From the NCBI GenBank assembly GCA_019925105.1, contig JAHGAU010000011.1:62001-126000 (forward strand): a stretch of 64,000 nucleotides of DNA, in the 5' to 3' direction. The translations under genes and the position numbers were made by a program. Numbering within the stretch: position 1 is the stretch's first letter; the number at the start of each line of letters is the position of its first letter. The notes below the pieces were generated by a model that had not been told where the DNA came from, made no database searches, and was given only the letters and a program-made list of their open reading frames with translations. Origin of the DNA: Niebla homalea (taxonomy: Eukaryota > Ascomycota > Lecanoromycetes > Lecanorales > Ramalinaceae). Below are positions 13,105 through 26,842 of this stretch, in pieces.

Positions 13105-16100
13105 ATTAATAATTATAAAAACCCGATATTTATAACGTTAAGGTAAAAACCGGCGTTTATTAAGCCTTTACCCTTTATCCCTTAAGGTAAAGGATATTAA
13201 TGGCCGTTTAAAAAGTAATAATTTATTCGTATATTTCCTATATTTTAATTCCCTTAAGAAAATTTATAATATTATAACCGTATCTTTATAAAAATTACTT
13301 TTAAACTTATTACTTTTTTACTTCTTTATATATTTATATTATTTTAACTTTATATAACGCTTTTAAATATTTTTATTAATATTTACGTACTTAATATATA
13401 TCTTTTTTATATTATTATTGCCCTTAACTTCTTTAAAGATTTTTAATAAGCGTTTATTATTATATCCTTATAATTATAAAGATATTTTCCGGTTTATATA
13501 ATTAATATAACCGGTTTCCGTTTTTCTTTTTTTTTAATTAATAATAAGCTTTCTTTATAAGGTTTTTAGTAATTTTATTTATTTTTATAATAAAATTAAA
13601 ATATAATAATAATCCGGTAAATATTATAAATTTAACGGTTTTCCGGATATTCGCTTTATAAATAATATTTAATAATAATTATAAATCTTTATTTTTATAA
13701 TAAATTTTAATTTAACCTTTATAAATAAGGGATAAGAAATAAAAACGTATATAGTATTTTACTTTTTTTATTTTATATTTATATTTAACGTTTATCCGAT
13801 TTCTAATATATATAATAAATAAGAAATAAGTTAAATTATTCTTATTTATCCAGAGTTAAATTATTAATATATTATTACCCTTTTTTATAATATTATAATG
13901 GTAAAGATACTTATTAATAATCTTTTTATCGTTAAATATTAAATAAGAATAACTTTAAAATATAAAGTTTTTATATTCTTATTATTATTTAATTTATTTT
14001 ATTATAATTTATAAAGTAATCGTTATAACTTTTATTTTTTAAATCCTTTTAATTTTAATCTTTTTTATATTTAATAAAAATTTATATATATTTAAATTAA
14101 TTTCCGGGATACCGGTAAAATTAACTTTTTTCTTAATTTATTTTTATTTTATTTTAATAAAAAAAAGGATAAGTATTTTTAATTTATTTTTTTTAACTTA
14201 AGGCTTATTAAGATTTTAACGGATCCGCCCGTTTTTTATTATTATAATTAAATATATATATTTCTTTAATTTTATTTAAGTAATTATTTAATTTAATAAA
14301 ACCTTAATTAACGGTATAAAAACCTTAAACTTTAATACCGGAATAAGGATTACTTTATAAATACCGTTAATTATTTTTAAATATTGGTTTTAAATGTTTT
14401 ATAATATTTAAATAAGCTTTTTTTTATATCTTAAAGTGCTTTTAAGTATATATTAAATAATTATAATATATATTATAATTAACTTTATTATAACTTAATA
14501 AATAATCCGGGCCTTTTATAATATAATTTTTATCAATATAACGAGATAAATAAAGTTTTTTTCTTATAAAATTATCTTTTTTTAAATTTTTCTTATATAA
14601 TCCTTTTAATTAAGTTTTTTATTTATTTAAAGGTTAAGGATTTTAATATTAATATCCGGTTTTACCGTAATTTTACTTAAGTTTATTATAATTATTATAT
14701 TATATAGTTTTAAATTTTTAATTATATAAATAAGCTTATATTTATATAATATAAATTAAGTTTTATAAATTCTTATTTATTAAAGATAAACTTTATAAGT
14801 TTATTTTAATTTTAAATAATTTATATATATAAAAATATTATAAATTAAAAAGTAAATATTATTAATAAAGCTTTTAATTTAAACTTTTTATTTTAACTTA
14901 ATAAACTTCTTAATTAATAAATTATTAAAGAATAAAAATAAAATAAAAGAAATAAATAATCCTTAAGGAATCCTTATTATATCGGTTTTTATTAAGTTTA
15001 TTTTCTATCCTAAGTTAATTAACGTAATTTAATTATTTAAAAAGTTCTTTATTTATTTAATTAAGAAAAATAATATCTTTTTCTTCTTTAAATTATATAA
15101 TAATTTTTAACAATTTATTTTATTAAAAATATTTATAATATTAAAAAAAAAAAGACTTATAATATATTTTTTCCCGTAATTTTATATTATATATATATTA
15201 TTAATTAATCTTTTAAGGGCTATTTTTATTAATTAATTTCTTTTTATTTTTATTTATTAATTAAGAAAAAGTCCGTAATTCTTTATATAATTATTAAGGA
15301 TTTTTATTATTAGTATTTTTAAGGTTTTCCTTAATATATAAAAAAGTATAATAAGTCTATAAGACTTTACCTTAAAGTAATCCAGTTTAATAAATTTCTT
15401 ATAAATAATTATTTTTATTTTTTTAAACTTATATAAATAATAATTAACGTTAAAATATATTTAAAAGAAGTAAGTAAAAACCTTCTTAAATAATAATATT
15501 ATTATTAATAAGAATTTATTAAGGATTTTATTCGGTTTTAAGGCTTTACTATTCTTTAATTTATTAATTATTTTAATTATTATATTTTATATTATTATTT
15601 TATTTATTGATATAGAATTAAAATATATAATACCGTTAATATTATTTAAATTAATTTTTAATAAAGGGGGGAAAAATATTCTTCTAAGGGCCTTAATTTT
15701 ACCGTTGAAAATATTAATTAATATATTATCGGATTTTTTAAAAAGCGGGAATTTAAAAATAAACTTTAATTTCTTATTTTATTTTTTATTATATTTTATT
15801 AACTTTTAAAGACTATAAGGTAAAACCGTTAAATTATATATTATAAATTAAAAATATATTCATTTAATTTTCTTAATAATTTTTTCCTTTTTTTTTTTAA
15901 GTAATTTTCAATTAATTAAATATTTTTTAATTTTTATATTTAAAAATTTATTTTATTAATTTTTTTATTTTTACGGTTACGGTTATATATCTTTTATTTT
16001 AATAGGTTTTAACTTTTTAAGAAAGCTTTATTATTAAGATTATTTTATTAATTATTTTATTTAATATTTTTATTATTTATTTTATAAAGAAATCGATCCG

Positions 16101-18791
16101 GTCTTTATTATTTAATTAAGGGAGGTTTATAAATTATATTACCGTTTCTTCCGTTTTCTTATAAACTTTTATTACTTTAACCGTTTTCTATATTTTCCTT
16201 ATTAATAATAATAAGGTTATATTAATAATTTAATTTAAAGTTATTTATATTAACATATAATTTAAATTATACTTTAAGTCTTTTTATAATTTAAATATTA
16301 TAATTATATTAATAACCTTTTCCGTATTAAAAATTAAATTAATTATTATTTTAAACTTATAATTTTCTTATATAATAATCCTTTATAATATTAATAATAA
16401 GAAATTAATTTAAATAATAATTATTAATAAATTATTTAATTTAATATAATTTATTATATGCTTTTCTTTATTTTATATATAATAATATAAGTTAAAATCT
16501 TTAAATAATATATATTTACTTAAAATAATTAAAAAAATTTTAAGTAATAATATTATAAATAATTTTTTCTTATTAATTAATGGTAAATTATATATATTAT
16601 TAATATTAAGGTTGTTTTTTAAGTTTTTTTTTTTGTAATACGGAATACATAAAGGTTTTTACCGTAATAAATAATATCTTAATTATTTATATTAAGCCGC
16701 TTTTTTATAAAGAAGTATATTTTGGTTATTTTATCCCCTTTAAAGGTTAAATAAAATCCTTTTTTTAAGTTAATAAATAAATATATATATAAATTATATA
16801 ATAGTTTTTATATTATTATAATATTAACGTTTTTAATTTCTTTAAACTTAAATATTAATATTATTATTTTAATTTTTTTATTATAGATATTATATTATTT
16901 TAATTTTTAAAAGTATTAATATATAATATATTAATTTCTATAAAAGCTTTTTTATTTATATTTATTTAAATTATAAACGTTTTATTAAAATTAAGTATTT
17001 TTTAATTTAATATTTTCCCGGTTATTATTAAAAATATAAAACGGTTAACTTTTATAATTGAAATTATAAAAAGCTTTTTTTCTTTAATTTATTTATTATT
17101 ATTATTTACTTTTTATTATTTAATTAATTAAATTTATATCTTAAAATTATTTTAAGTTAACTTATTAAATTAATTTTATATATATTATACCGTTGGATTT
17201 TTACGGTTATTTAAGTTTTTTTACGTTTAATTTCTTTAACTTTTATTATATATTTAGAATTTTATATTAAGTATCCCTCCTTATTATATATAACGTATTT
17301 AAATATATTCTTTATAAGTTTTTTAATTATTAACTTTATATATTTATAAATATTATAATTTTTAATATAAATTATATATTTTATAATATTAAAATATTTT
17401 ATAATAATATATTTATAATTTTAATAATTAAAATATTAATAAATATTTATTATTTTATTTTATAATTAAGTTATTTTAAGAAATCCTTTTTAATAATCTT
17501 TTTATTTAAAATATTATTATATATCTTTATTAACGTTATACTTAATATAATAATAAAATATTTCTTTATATATTTTAAGGAATTAAATCTTTTTATTATT
17601 AAAGGACATTTATAATAAACGATCTTAAATTTTAAATAAAAAATTATATTTTCCTTTTTTATATTTTTTAATATAATTTTTTTTTTTGGTTTTTATAAAA
17701 CGTAATAAGTATATCTCATTTATTATAATAATAAATAATTATTTTAAAATTTTAATTAATTTATATTTTTCTTATTAATTTAAGCTTTAAACCTTTTTAA
17801 GCTTTTTTTTATTTTTAATAGTATTATATTAAGGAAAATATTTTTACTTTATAATTTATATATTATAATAATTTATTTTATTAATAGTTCCGTTATTATT
17901 TTAAGAGCCTTTATTAATTATAACGGATTTATTTTTATAATTATATTCCTTTTTTTATTATTTAATAAATAGATTATTATTATCCTCGTTTTCCTTAATA
18001 TAATTACTTTTTCCTCCGTTATCCCTTTATTCTTTACCGCGGGTACCCCTTTATTATCCTTATTACCTAGTTTTCTTTTAGTTAAAGAATTATTATTTTT
18101 ATATTTTTATTTTATACCCTTAACTTTAAGCTATTATCTTTATTTTTTATTAACGTTTTTATTCTTATTTTATAAAAGTTTTATAAATATTCCGTTTCCT
18201 TTAATTTTATTTTTATTTTTATATAAAAGTTTTTTATATTTTTTAATTTAATTTATAATATTATTTAAATCTTTAATATAATATCCTTTTACTTTATTAT
18301 AAAAAATTCTTTTAAGGCTTTTATTATTTCCCTTATTGTCCTTTCGCCCTTATTTATCGGGTAATATATTATTTCTGTTTTTTATTTTTAATCTTTTAAA
18401 ATGTTATTTTCCTTATTAACTTTATTTCTTTTTTATATATTTTTAATAATATTTTTACTATAATTTTCCCGCCTTTTCCCTTTACTTATACCCTTTATTA
18501 TTAATACCGTACCGGCCTTTTTATCCCTTTATTTACTTATTATTTTTATATTATTATTACGCGTTTTATATACTTTAATACGCGTATTTTATTAACCTTA
18601 ATTCCCTTATTTATTTTAAGCGTTATTTAATTTATTATTATTATGTTACCTATATATATTATCGCCGTTTTTATTAATATAAGTTATTTACCCGTTTATT
18701 ACCTTATTTTTAATTATTATATTATTTTTATTTATCGTACTTAATATATTTCCCTTATTATTATTAAAGCTATATATATACGTATCGTTTT
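13105..18791 (-). mobile_element. LINE, nearly full length, interrupted
   Basis: A minus-strand LINE colinear with 27719-about 33440 without visible large gaps. The last 80-90 bp and the CAAT tail are missing, so the copy is truncated at its 3' end where it meets Gypsy sequence. The RT catalytic box is at about 14858-14869 on the minus strand (F-I-N-N). ORF1 is interrupted about 45 bp after its start by the miniature LTR element at 18792-19821; the remaining start codes at 19822-19870. It is very heavily RIPed, more than the full copy at 27719. Confidence 0.85.
18787..18791. repeat. Target-site duplication, left (GTTTT)
   Basis: The 5-bp sequence GTTTT directly precedes the 5' LTR of the miniature element and recurs directly after the 3' LTR at 19822-19826. 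Confidence 0.9.
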
Positions 18792-18966
18792 TGTCAGGGT
18801 GATAACCACTCGGCCACCAAGGCAAAAGTAGCTATCCGGGGTAGGTAATAGCGCTTAGGGGTAAGCCGCTATTACCATATATGAGAAGGTAGTCTACCCG
18901 GGGGATCACCCCCAGGGGTAGGCCCTACCCCGGAGCCCTTGCTCCAGGGTAGGTACTGCCATAACA
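18792..18966 (+). repeat. 5' LTR of miniature element
   Basis: A 175-bp direct repeat, TGTCAGGG...ATAACA. It contains several short GC-rich inverted motifs, for example GGGGGATCACCCCC. Confidence 0.85.
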
Positions 18967-19646
18967 GTATCCCCTCTCCTATGGGCTCGTCCCCGAGCCT
19001 ATAGACTATAAACCATGCTTCCGGGGGGGAGTTACCCCCCCGGGCTGGAGGTCCTTTTAGAACCTGATTGGGTAGGTAAGTAAAGGCTAAGAGCTCCTTA
19101 CCTAAGGGAGATTACCTCTGGTATAGGTCCGAACCTCCTAGGCCGGACCCGGATTCAGTAGCCCGCAGGCATAATCCAGGGGCTTAATAACTTTACAAGG
19201 ATATAACCCGGGGTTTAGTGTCCTCGTTAAGAATAATCCGCATCTCTTATTAAGCAGGCCCGGATAATCTTCAGTAGGTACCTATACCCGTACCGTTCCT
19301 TATTAAGCAAATAAAGGTTACGTCTTAAAGTGCCTTACCTACGGTCTTACGATTAACCCGCGTAGTTTTAAAACGTTTTAGCCCCCCTTAATAATTTTCA
19401 GGTATTCCGGCCCCCCTTAATAGTTTTCGGGCATTCCGGCCCCCCGCTATACCTCGGACCTCAGCCCCCGGTACTATAGGGTAACGGGTCATACCCGCCC
19501 CTATACTTACGCTTAATCTTACCTCCTGAGTTACTTAAAAGTCTCACTTTTTCATAAGCGTCCTCGGATTCAAACTATAGACTTACCCCTTTAAACCCTT
19601 AAGGTTAACTCCAGGGGTATACTACCCTGCAATTACGCTATTATTC

Positions 19647-19821
19647 TATTAGGGTAATAACCACTCGGCCACCAAGGTAAAAGTAGCTATCCGGGGTAGG
19701 TAATAGCGCTTAGGGGTAAGCCGCTATTACCATATATGAGAAGGTAGTCTACCCGGGGGATCACCCCCAGGGGTAGGCCCTACCCCGGAGCCCTTGCTCC
19801 AGGGTAGGTACTGCCATAACA
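19647..19821 (+). repeat. 3' LTR of miniature element
   Basis: A 175-bp copy of 18792-18966. It begins TATTAGGGTAATAACC, so the TG start and two further sites changed by G to A or C to T. It is followed by the GTTTT duplication. Confidence 0.85.
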
Positions 19822-19870
19822 GTTTTAAACCTTTAAGGTCCCTTTATTTATCGTTATCGTTTTATCGTTT
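19822..19870 (-). mobile_element. LINE 5' end, continuation of 13105-18791
   Basis: The reverse complement reads as a RIPed version of the LINE start (GGGACC with the preceding GATGGCGACG block). It completes the LINE split by the miniature LTR element. It abuts Gypsy sequence near 19872. Confidence 0.75.
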
Positions 19871-19871
19871 T

Positions 19872-20540
19872 ATTAAATATTATATTCTAAATTAATTTAA
19901 TAAGTAGTATATTTCAATTATTATAATTATTAATTATTAAATAATAATTTTCAGTTATTTAAAGTAATTAAATTTTTTTTAAATTACTTTAATTTCTTTT
20001 ATTTTAAGAAAATAACTTATATTAATATATAAGTTATATTTTCCTTAATAATAATTTAAAATATCCGGTAATATTTATAACTATTTTTTTAATTAAAGTT
20101 TAAGTTATTATTAATATAAAAAAAATTTCTATATTTTTATAAATAAAAAGTTTTAAATAAATTATCGTTTTTTTTTATTTTTTAATTTTTAATAATTAAT
20201 AATTAATTAATAAATAAAAATAATACTTTATTAATACGTATAAATAAGGTCCCCGGATTAATTAAAGATAATAATAAAAATATTTAAATAAGGATATTTT
20301 AAAAAAAGTTATTTAAATATTTTTATTTTTCTTAATTTTAATATTTATTTAATAAATAAATAATAATTAAGGATATTTTAAGAATATATACGGATTTATA
20401 ATTTAATATTTATATTATTTATATATAATATAATAATAATAAAGGTTAATTCTATATAATATCTTAATAATTTTTATTATTATTAATTAAAAAAAGATAC
20501 GGTAAGTTATTTATAATTAAATCGTATAATTAAATTAAAT
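19872..20540 (-). mobile_element. Gypsy LTR 3' part plus internal start, inverted
   Basis: The reverse complement carries the downstream half of the 880-bp LTR followed by the first roughly 90 bp of the internal region. It is cut in mid-LTR at about 20540, exactly where a plus-strand LTR begins, giving a head-to-head LTR arrangement. Confidence 0.75.
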
Positions 20541-20542
20541 TT

Positions 20543-21421
20543 TAGAAAAAGGGGGAATATAGAAGATATTAAACTTACGGTTAAATATATAAAGGAATAA
20601 AGATATTAAAAAAACTAATTAAGGGTAAAATCGATTTATATATACTTTAAAAAAAAAGTATAACGGATTATTATAGTAAATAACCGATATTTTATTAATT
20701 TATATAAGGGTTACGGCTTATCTTTAATTATATTTTATTATTATTTATTATTTTATTACTTTTATTTTTTTATTACTTTTATCTTTTTTAATGGTTTCAA
20801 AAAAGCTTTTATTTATTTATATATATATTAAGGAATTCAATTTAATTATATAATTTAATTATAAATAATTTATTATACCTTTTCCTTAATTAACGGTAAT
20901 AAAAACTATAAAAATATTATAAAAAATTAAACTTTATTATTATTATATTATATATATATATCGAAAATATCAGGTTATAAATTTATATATATTTATAGAA
21001 TATTCTTAATTATTATTTATTTATTAAATAAATATTAAAATCGAGAAAAATAAAAGTATTTAAATAACCCTTTTTTAAGTAGTCTTATTTAAATATTCTT
21101 ATTATTATCCCTAATTAATATAGGGACCTTATTTATACGTATCGGTAAAGTATTATTAATATTTATTAATTAATTGTTAATTATTAAAAATTAGGAAATA
21201 AAAAGAGATAATAGCTTTTTTAAAGTACTTTAATTATAAAAAGATAATAATACTTTTTATATTAATAATAAGCTTAAATTTTAATTAAAAAATAATTATA
21301 TATATTACCAAATATTCTAAATTATCGTTAAGAAAATTATAACTTATATATTAATATAAACCGTTTTCTTAAAATAAAAGAAATTAAAATAATTAAAAAA
21401 AAAATAGAAAAAAATTAATTA
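20543..21421 (+). repeat. Gypsy LTR, first of tandem pair
   Basis: A full LTR of about 880 bp, aligned along its length with 21422-22300 at a constant offset of 880. The start TAGAAA is the RIPed form of TGGAAA. Its last bases run directly into the next LTR. Confidence 0.82.
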
Positions 21422-22300
21422 TTAAAAAGGAAGAGAATATAAAAGATATTAAACTTATGGTTAAATATATAAAGGAAAGGAAACATTAAAAGTATTAATT
21501 AAAAGTAAAATTAATTTTTATATACTTTAAAAAGAAAAAGTATAACGGATTATTATAATAAGTAATTTATAATTTATTAACTTATATAAAGGTTACGGTT
21601 TATCTTTAATTATATTTTATTATTATTTATTATTTTATTACTTTTATTTTTATATATTTTTTTATTTTTTTTAATAATTTTAAGAAGGCTTTTATTTATT
21701 TATATATTTTAAAGAATTTAATTTAATTATATAATTTAATTATAAATAATTTATTATATTTTTTCCTTATTTAATAATAATAAAAATTATAAAGATAATA
21801 TAAAAAATTAACATTTATTATTCCCTTATTATATATATATAATAAGAATAATAAATTATAGATTCATATATATTTATAGAATATTTCTAATTATTATTTA
21901 CTTATTAAATAAATATTAAAATTAAAAAAAATAAGGGTATTTAAGTAATTCCCTTTTAAGTATTTTTATTTAAATATTCTTATTATTACCCTTAATTAAT
22001 ACGGGGACCTTATTCGTACATATTAATAAAATATTATTAATATTTATTAATTAATTATTAATTATTAAAAATTAAGAAATAAAGAAAAATAATAACTTTT
22101 TTAAAGCGTTTTAATTATAAAAGGATAATAATACCTTTTATATTAATAACGGGCTTAAACCTTAATTAAGAAATAAATATATAAATTACCAGATATTTTA
22201 AATTATTATTAAGGAAATTATAACTTATATATTAATATAAGCCGCTTTTTAAAAATAAAAGAAATTAAAGTAATTAAAGAAAAAAATAGAAAAAAATTAA
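21422..22300 (+). repeat. Gypsy 5' LTR, second of tandem pair
   Basis: An LTR directly followed by the Gypsy internal region (GATAATATAAAATTATTATT), which makes it the 5' LTR of the copy running to 41162. I could not recognise a specific tRNA primer-binding site after it. Confidence 0.82.
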
Positions 22301-25300
22301 TTACCCCGGATAATATAAAATTATTATTTAATAATTAATAATTATAATAATTAAAATATAAAATTTATTAAATTAATATAAATAATTAAATTTAATTAAA
22401 TTATAAGTTTTATTAAATTATCCCGAATAATTAAACCGTAAATCTTATAAAATAATTTTGAATAATTAATATATTTATTATAAATAAAACTTTTTAATTT
22501 AATTTAGAATATTATATATATTTTTAAATATATAAAGTTAACCTTGAAAATTATTTTATACCGGGTAAATAATCTTTTAAGACTTATAAATAATATTAAA
22601 TACCTTAATATTAATAAATATATAAAATTTTTTAATAATTATCGGAATAATTAAATTAAACTATATATCTTAATAATAAAAGTAATAAAAATAAGATTCT
22701 TTAATAAAACTTAAGTAATTATATATATTTCTTAAAGAAATACTTTTTATTAAAACGTAAATTATTAAATTAAAAGTTATTTAAATAATAGTTTGGTTTT
22801 AAATTATTTATAGAAATTTAAATCGGTCTTTAAAATTCCTGGGAAATAACTGTAAGTTATATAATATATTAACCGGACGTAATAAGTTTTTTATTTTAAG
22901 TTATAAATTAAATAATTAAGAATTAAAAAATTAAAGTAAATTAAGAGAATAAATAATAAAAAGAAATAAATAATAAGATTAATTAAAAGAATTAATAAGA
23001 GAAAATAGATATAAATATATTTATAATAATAATTATATTATATATATATTAAAAATAATTTATAACGGTTATTAACGTAAAACTTATTTAATTTAATAAT
23101 ACCCTTTTTAAAACTCTTTTATATAAAAGGTAAAGAAGATCAGAATAAATAATTAAAACTTACTTTAATTTAGAAAGGAAATATAAACTTATAAAAAATA
23201 TAATTTATATATACTTATATAATAATTTAAAAGACCAGAAAACCCTTATTAAAGTTATATAATTATATATTAATTTAAGTTTTTCTTTAAAAAAAAAATA
23301 AAATAAAATAAAAATAAAATATAATTATTCGGAGTAATTATAAACTTTTTTCTTTAAAATACCTTTATTAATCTCAATAATATATTAATAATAATATATT
23401 TTATTTTATATATATCTTAATAATTTTAAAATAAAAAAAGTAAAATTAAGTATTATTATATAAATTAAGGAATTAATTACGGTATTATTATTCCTTTTAT
23501 TATTATTTTATTTTTTTTATTAAAAAGAATATATGTTTTTTAATTTTATATTAAATAAAGGATAAAAAAATTTAAAATAAACTTATATAAATTACGGGGT
23601 TATCCCGTATTTATTAATAATTATAAAAATTATTAAGGATTACTTAATAATAAACCTTATTAATTTTTTTTTTTAAGGAATAATAAAATATTATTAAGAA
23701 TCCTTTAATTTTTTTAATTTAAAGGGGAATTAATTAATATATATAAAGTAAAAGAAATATTTAAATAATTCTAAGTATCCTTTTTAATAATAATAATAAA
23801 GTTAAATATTATTAAAGACTTTATAATATTATTAATAATTTTAACTTTTATTTTAAAATTATCGGAAACTTTATAATAAAGAATTATAATAAAATCCGGG
23901 ATTAAAATTCTATTTTATAAATTAAAAAAACTAAATAAATAAGAAAATAAATTAAATCATATATAAAGATAAATCCGTAATATATAAAAAAAGATCGGAA
24001 GAGATATTTGTTTAAATTAATAAATAAATATAATAAATATAAAACCTAAAAAAAACGTAACGTATTAAATAAAGTAATTAAAAATCAAAGTTTTACTTAT
24101 AAATAAAGTAATAAATAACGTTATAAAAAAAGATATAAAGAACTTTTATAAATTATTAAATTAAAAGTTTTTAAATTAAATCTTAATAACTTTACGGAAT
24201 AAATAATAAATAATATTAAAATATTATTATAAAGAATTAATTTTATTTTTAATTATTATAAATATATATTTTATATTATATATAATTTAAGCGGAAAGGA
24301 TATTAAACCCGGAAAACCGGAAAATATAATAAATAGAATAATAAAATATATATTAAAAAACGTAATTAATTATATTAAGAATAATTTAACGGATATAAAA
24401 CTCTATAAAAATTTAATAAAAAATATATATAAAAAGCTTACTTTTTATAAAGTATATTTTAAAATAGAATAAATTATAAAAAAAATAAAAAAAAGCCGGA
24501 AACTTAAAAAAAAAGAAAAAAAGAAAAAAATAAATCTTAAAACTTAAATATTTATAAATTAATTAAATTATATAAATAAAAACCTTTAAGAAATTACATT
24601 AAAAGTAAATTTAATATACGTTAATTATAATAAAATTATATATATATTATAAGTAAAAAGAATGCGATAAATAAAATACTTTTAAAATTATATAAATAAA
24701 AAGCTTTAAAACGTTATAATAATATAAATAACATTTATATAATTATTATAAGTAATATTATCTTAATAATTAAAGTATTAAATTTAACTTTAAAATTTAT
24801 TTTAATAAAATATTAATAATTAAGCAGAAAATATAAATTAAAGGCCGTAAAATTATTAATAAAATTTATATATTAATTAAAATATTAAAAGAAATAATTA
24901 ATTTACTTTAAAATTATTTAATCCGGTTAAATTTAAAAACTTTTATATTAATAACTTTAAGTCGTTTAATATAAAATTATACTTTATTTACTATAAGTAT
25001 TATAATATATTCTTAATGGAAAAATATAAAAATTATAAATAAGGATATAACGGAAATAATATAAACTTTAATAAAAAAAAATATATAAAAAAAGGATTAA
25101 AATTATAAGAATAAACGTTATTATATAAATTACCGATTATTATTATTATTTATAACTGTACCGTTTAACGATTAATTAAACGTATTAATAAACGTAATAA
25201 TTATTACCTTAATTATATAGGAAAAAGGAAAAATCCTTAATAAAATCAATAATAAAAAAGCAATTAACGGCTTTAATTATAAAGTTATTACTATAAAAAA

Positions 25301-26285
25301 GAATACCCCTTTAATAAAAACGTTAATTATAAAGTAAGTATAATAATAAATATAACTATAAAGTAATAATAAATTAAAGATAATAATTTAAAAGAAAAAA
25401 TTAAGCTTATATAAATTAAGGAATAAATAAAAAAAAAAAGTTAAAAGGAAAAACGAAAACTAAAAGGTAAAAAGAACTTTAATAAATTATCGGATTATTA
25501 AAGAAGTAAACTTTAAACGTTAAATAAATCTTATTAATTAATAATATCGTATTCCTTATAATATATTTAATATAATTTTTATTATATTTTAAAAAAAATA
25601 AATTAACTTATAAAGAAGATATTAAACCTTAATTATATACGTTATAAAAAAAATATAATTATTAAGGAAATTCTTAAGAATAAGGGAGAAAAATATAAAA
25701 AACGATTTAAAATAAATAACTTAAAATTAATAAAATCGTAATTATAAACTTAAAATAAAACCTTAAAGTTATACTTAATAAGAATGAGTAAATATACTTT
25801 ATAAAGGTAATAATTATTTATTAACCGGAATAAATAAATAAGTTATTTAATATAAAAGTTAATTAAAAATTAAATATTATTATAATTAACTTAAATATAA
25901 TAAGGGAATTACGGATAAAAAAAGGCCTTTAAAATTAATTAAAGTTAATTACTTAAATATATTAATAATAAATAGAGATTATATATTACTTTATATATAA
26001 ATTATAATTAATATCTGAATTATAAAAATAATTAAATTAATATAAATATTTATAATATTAAAAAATAATTTAGATTATAGTATTTTATTAAAACTTTTAT
26101 AAATAAAGTTAATTACGGTTAACTTTAAGATTTAAATAAAAATATTAAAGATTAAGGATATTATTTATAAAAAAGATATTTAATTACTTAAATCTTAAAT
26201 ATATCCGTTAAATAAAATACGTTAAAAATTAATATATAAAAAATTATATTATAAAAACGTAATAATATTAAAAAAAAATTAAGTT
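22301..26285 (+). pseudogene. Gypsy gag/protease region, decayed
   Basis: The 5' internal part of the Gypsy copy, colinear with 41163-44903 plus 55337-55580. Long stretches can be followed in one frame with TAA/TAG where CAA, CAG or TGG are likely, including an acidic, Gln-rich block near 25100-25700. By position it should encode the gag polyprotein and perhaps the protease, but I saw no zinc knuckle or DTG/DSG protease motif that I would defend. Confidence 0.55.
26278..26285. repeat. 8-bp TSD of small hAT, left
   Basis: ATTAAGTT, repeated at 27026-27033 on the other side of the element. The uninterrupted site in the second Gypsy copy (about 55570-55585) has this sequence once. Confidence 0.9.
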
Positions 26286-26449
26286 TACTCCGGGAAGCGG
26301 GACGGGATAGGACGGTTTTTTAATTTATTTATCTTATCTCGCGTGGGACGGCATAAAACTATATTTTATCTTATCCTATCCTTATCCCGGCGGGATAGGA
26401 TCGGGATATATTAAGATCCCGCCAAGACGCAGGTTAATAGTGAATTAAT

Positions 26450-26690
26450 AAGGGTATAGGTAAGGATAAGGTTATTAAGGGTACAAGTAAGGGTGAGGTT
26501 AATGAGGGTGATAAGGGTGATAAGGGTGATAAGGGTGATAAGGGTGATAAGGGTAATAAGGGTAATAAGGGTGATAAGGGTGATAAGGGTAATAAGGGTA
26601 ATAAGGGTAATAAGGGTGATAAGGGTGTTGAGGGTGGTAGTGCAGGTAAGGGTGGTGGTGAGGGTGGTAATAAGGGTAAGGGTGTAAATG
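26450..26690 (+). repeat. 9-bp minisatellite, GGGTGATAA type
   Basis: About 25 imperfect units of GGGTGATAA and its variants (GGGTAATAA, GGGTGGTAG, GGGTGAGGT). The most regular part is 26505-26635. It lies wholly inside the small hAT element. Confidence 0.85.
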
Positions 26691-26693
26691 AGG

Positions 26694-26842
26694 GTGAATT
26701 CAGGGGTAGATTATCATAAAGATTACCAGAAATATTTTTTTTAGTGGTTTATCGATAACCGGAAAAACCATAATCCGGTTATCGATAAACCACCAAAAAA
26801 ATATTCATAATAATCTTTATAATAATCTACCCCTTAATTTAC
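26694..26842. repeat. 149-bp near-perfect hairpin (foldback MITE)
   Basis: An inverted repeat with arms of about 69 bp and a 12-bp loop (26763-26774). The inner arms match almost perfectly (GTGGTTTATCGATAACCGG and its complement); outer parts differ mainly by transitions. It is nested inside the small hAT. It may be a separate foldback element or an internal duplication of that hAT. Confidence 0.8.

Larger units (their letters stand above)
18792..19821 (+). mobile_element. Miniature LTR retrotransposon (TRIM-like)
   Basis: A 1030-bp element bounded by two direct repeats of exactly 175 bp (18792-18966 and 19647-19821), with 5-bp GTTTT duplications outside. The first repeat starts TGTCAGGGTGATAACC and both end ATAACA, the TG...CA form of LTRs. 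The internal region is only 680 bp and has no coding frame, so it must use proteins of another element. The LTRs differ at only about four sites, all transitions (G to A, C to T). Sequence is GC-richer and far less RIPed than its host LINE, so it is a recent insertion or was short enough to escape RIP. No tRNA primer-binding site could be recognised, so orientation is not certain. Confidence 0.85.

Noticed and set aside
26493..26687. Repetitive (RVI)n protein
   Set aside because: Direct translation of the 9-bp minisatellite inside the non-autonomous hAT.
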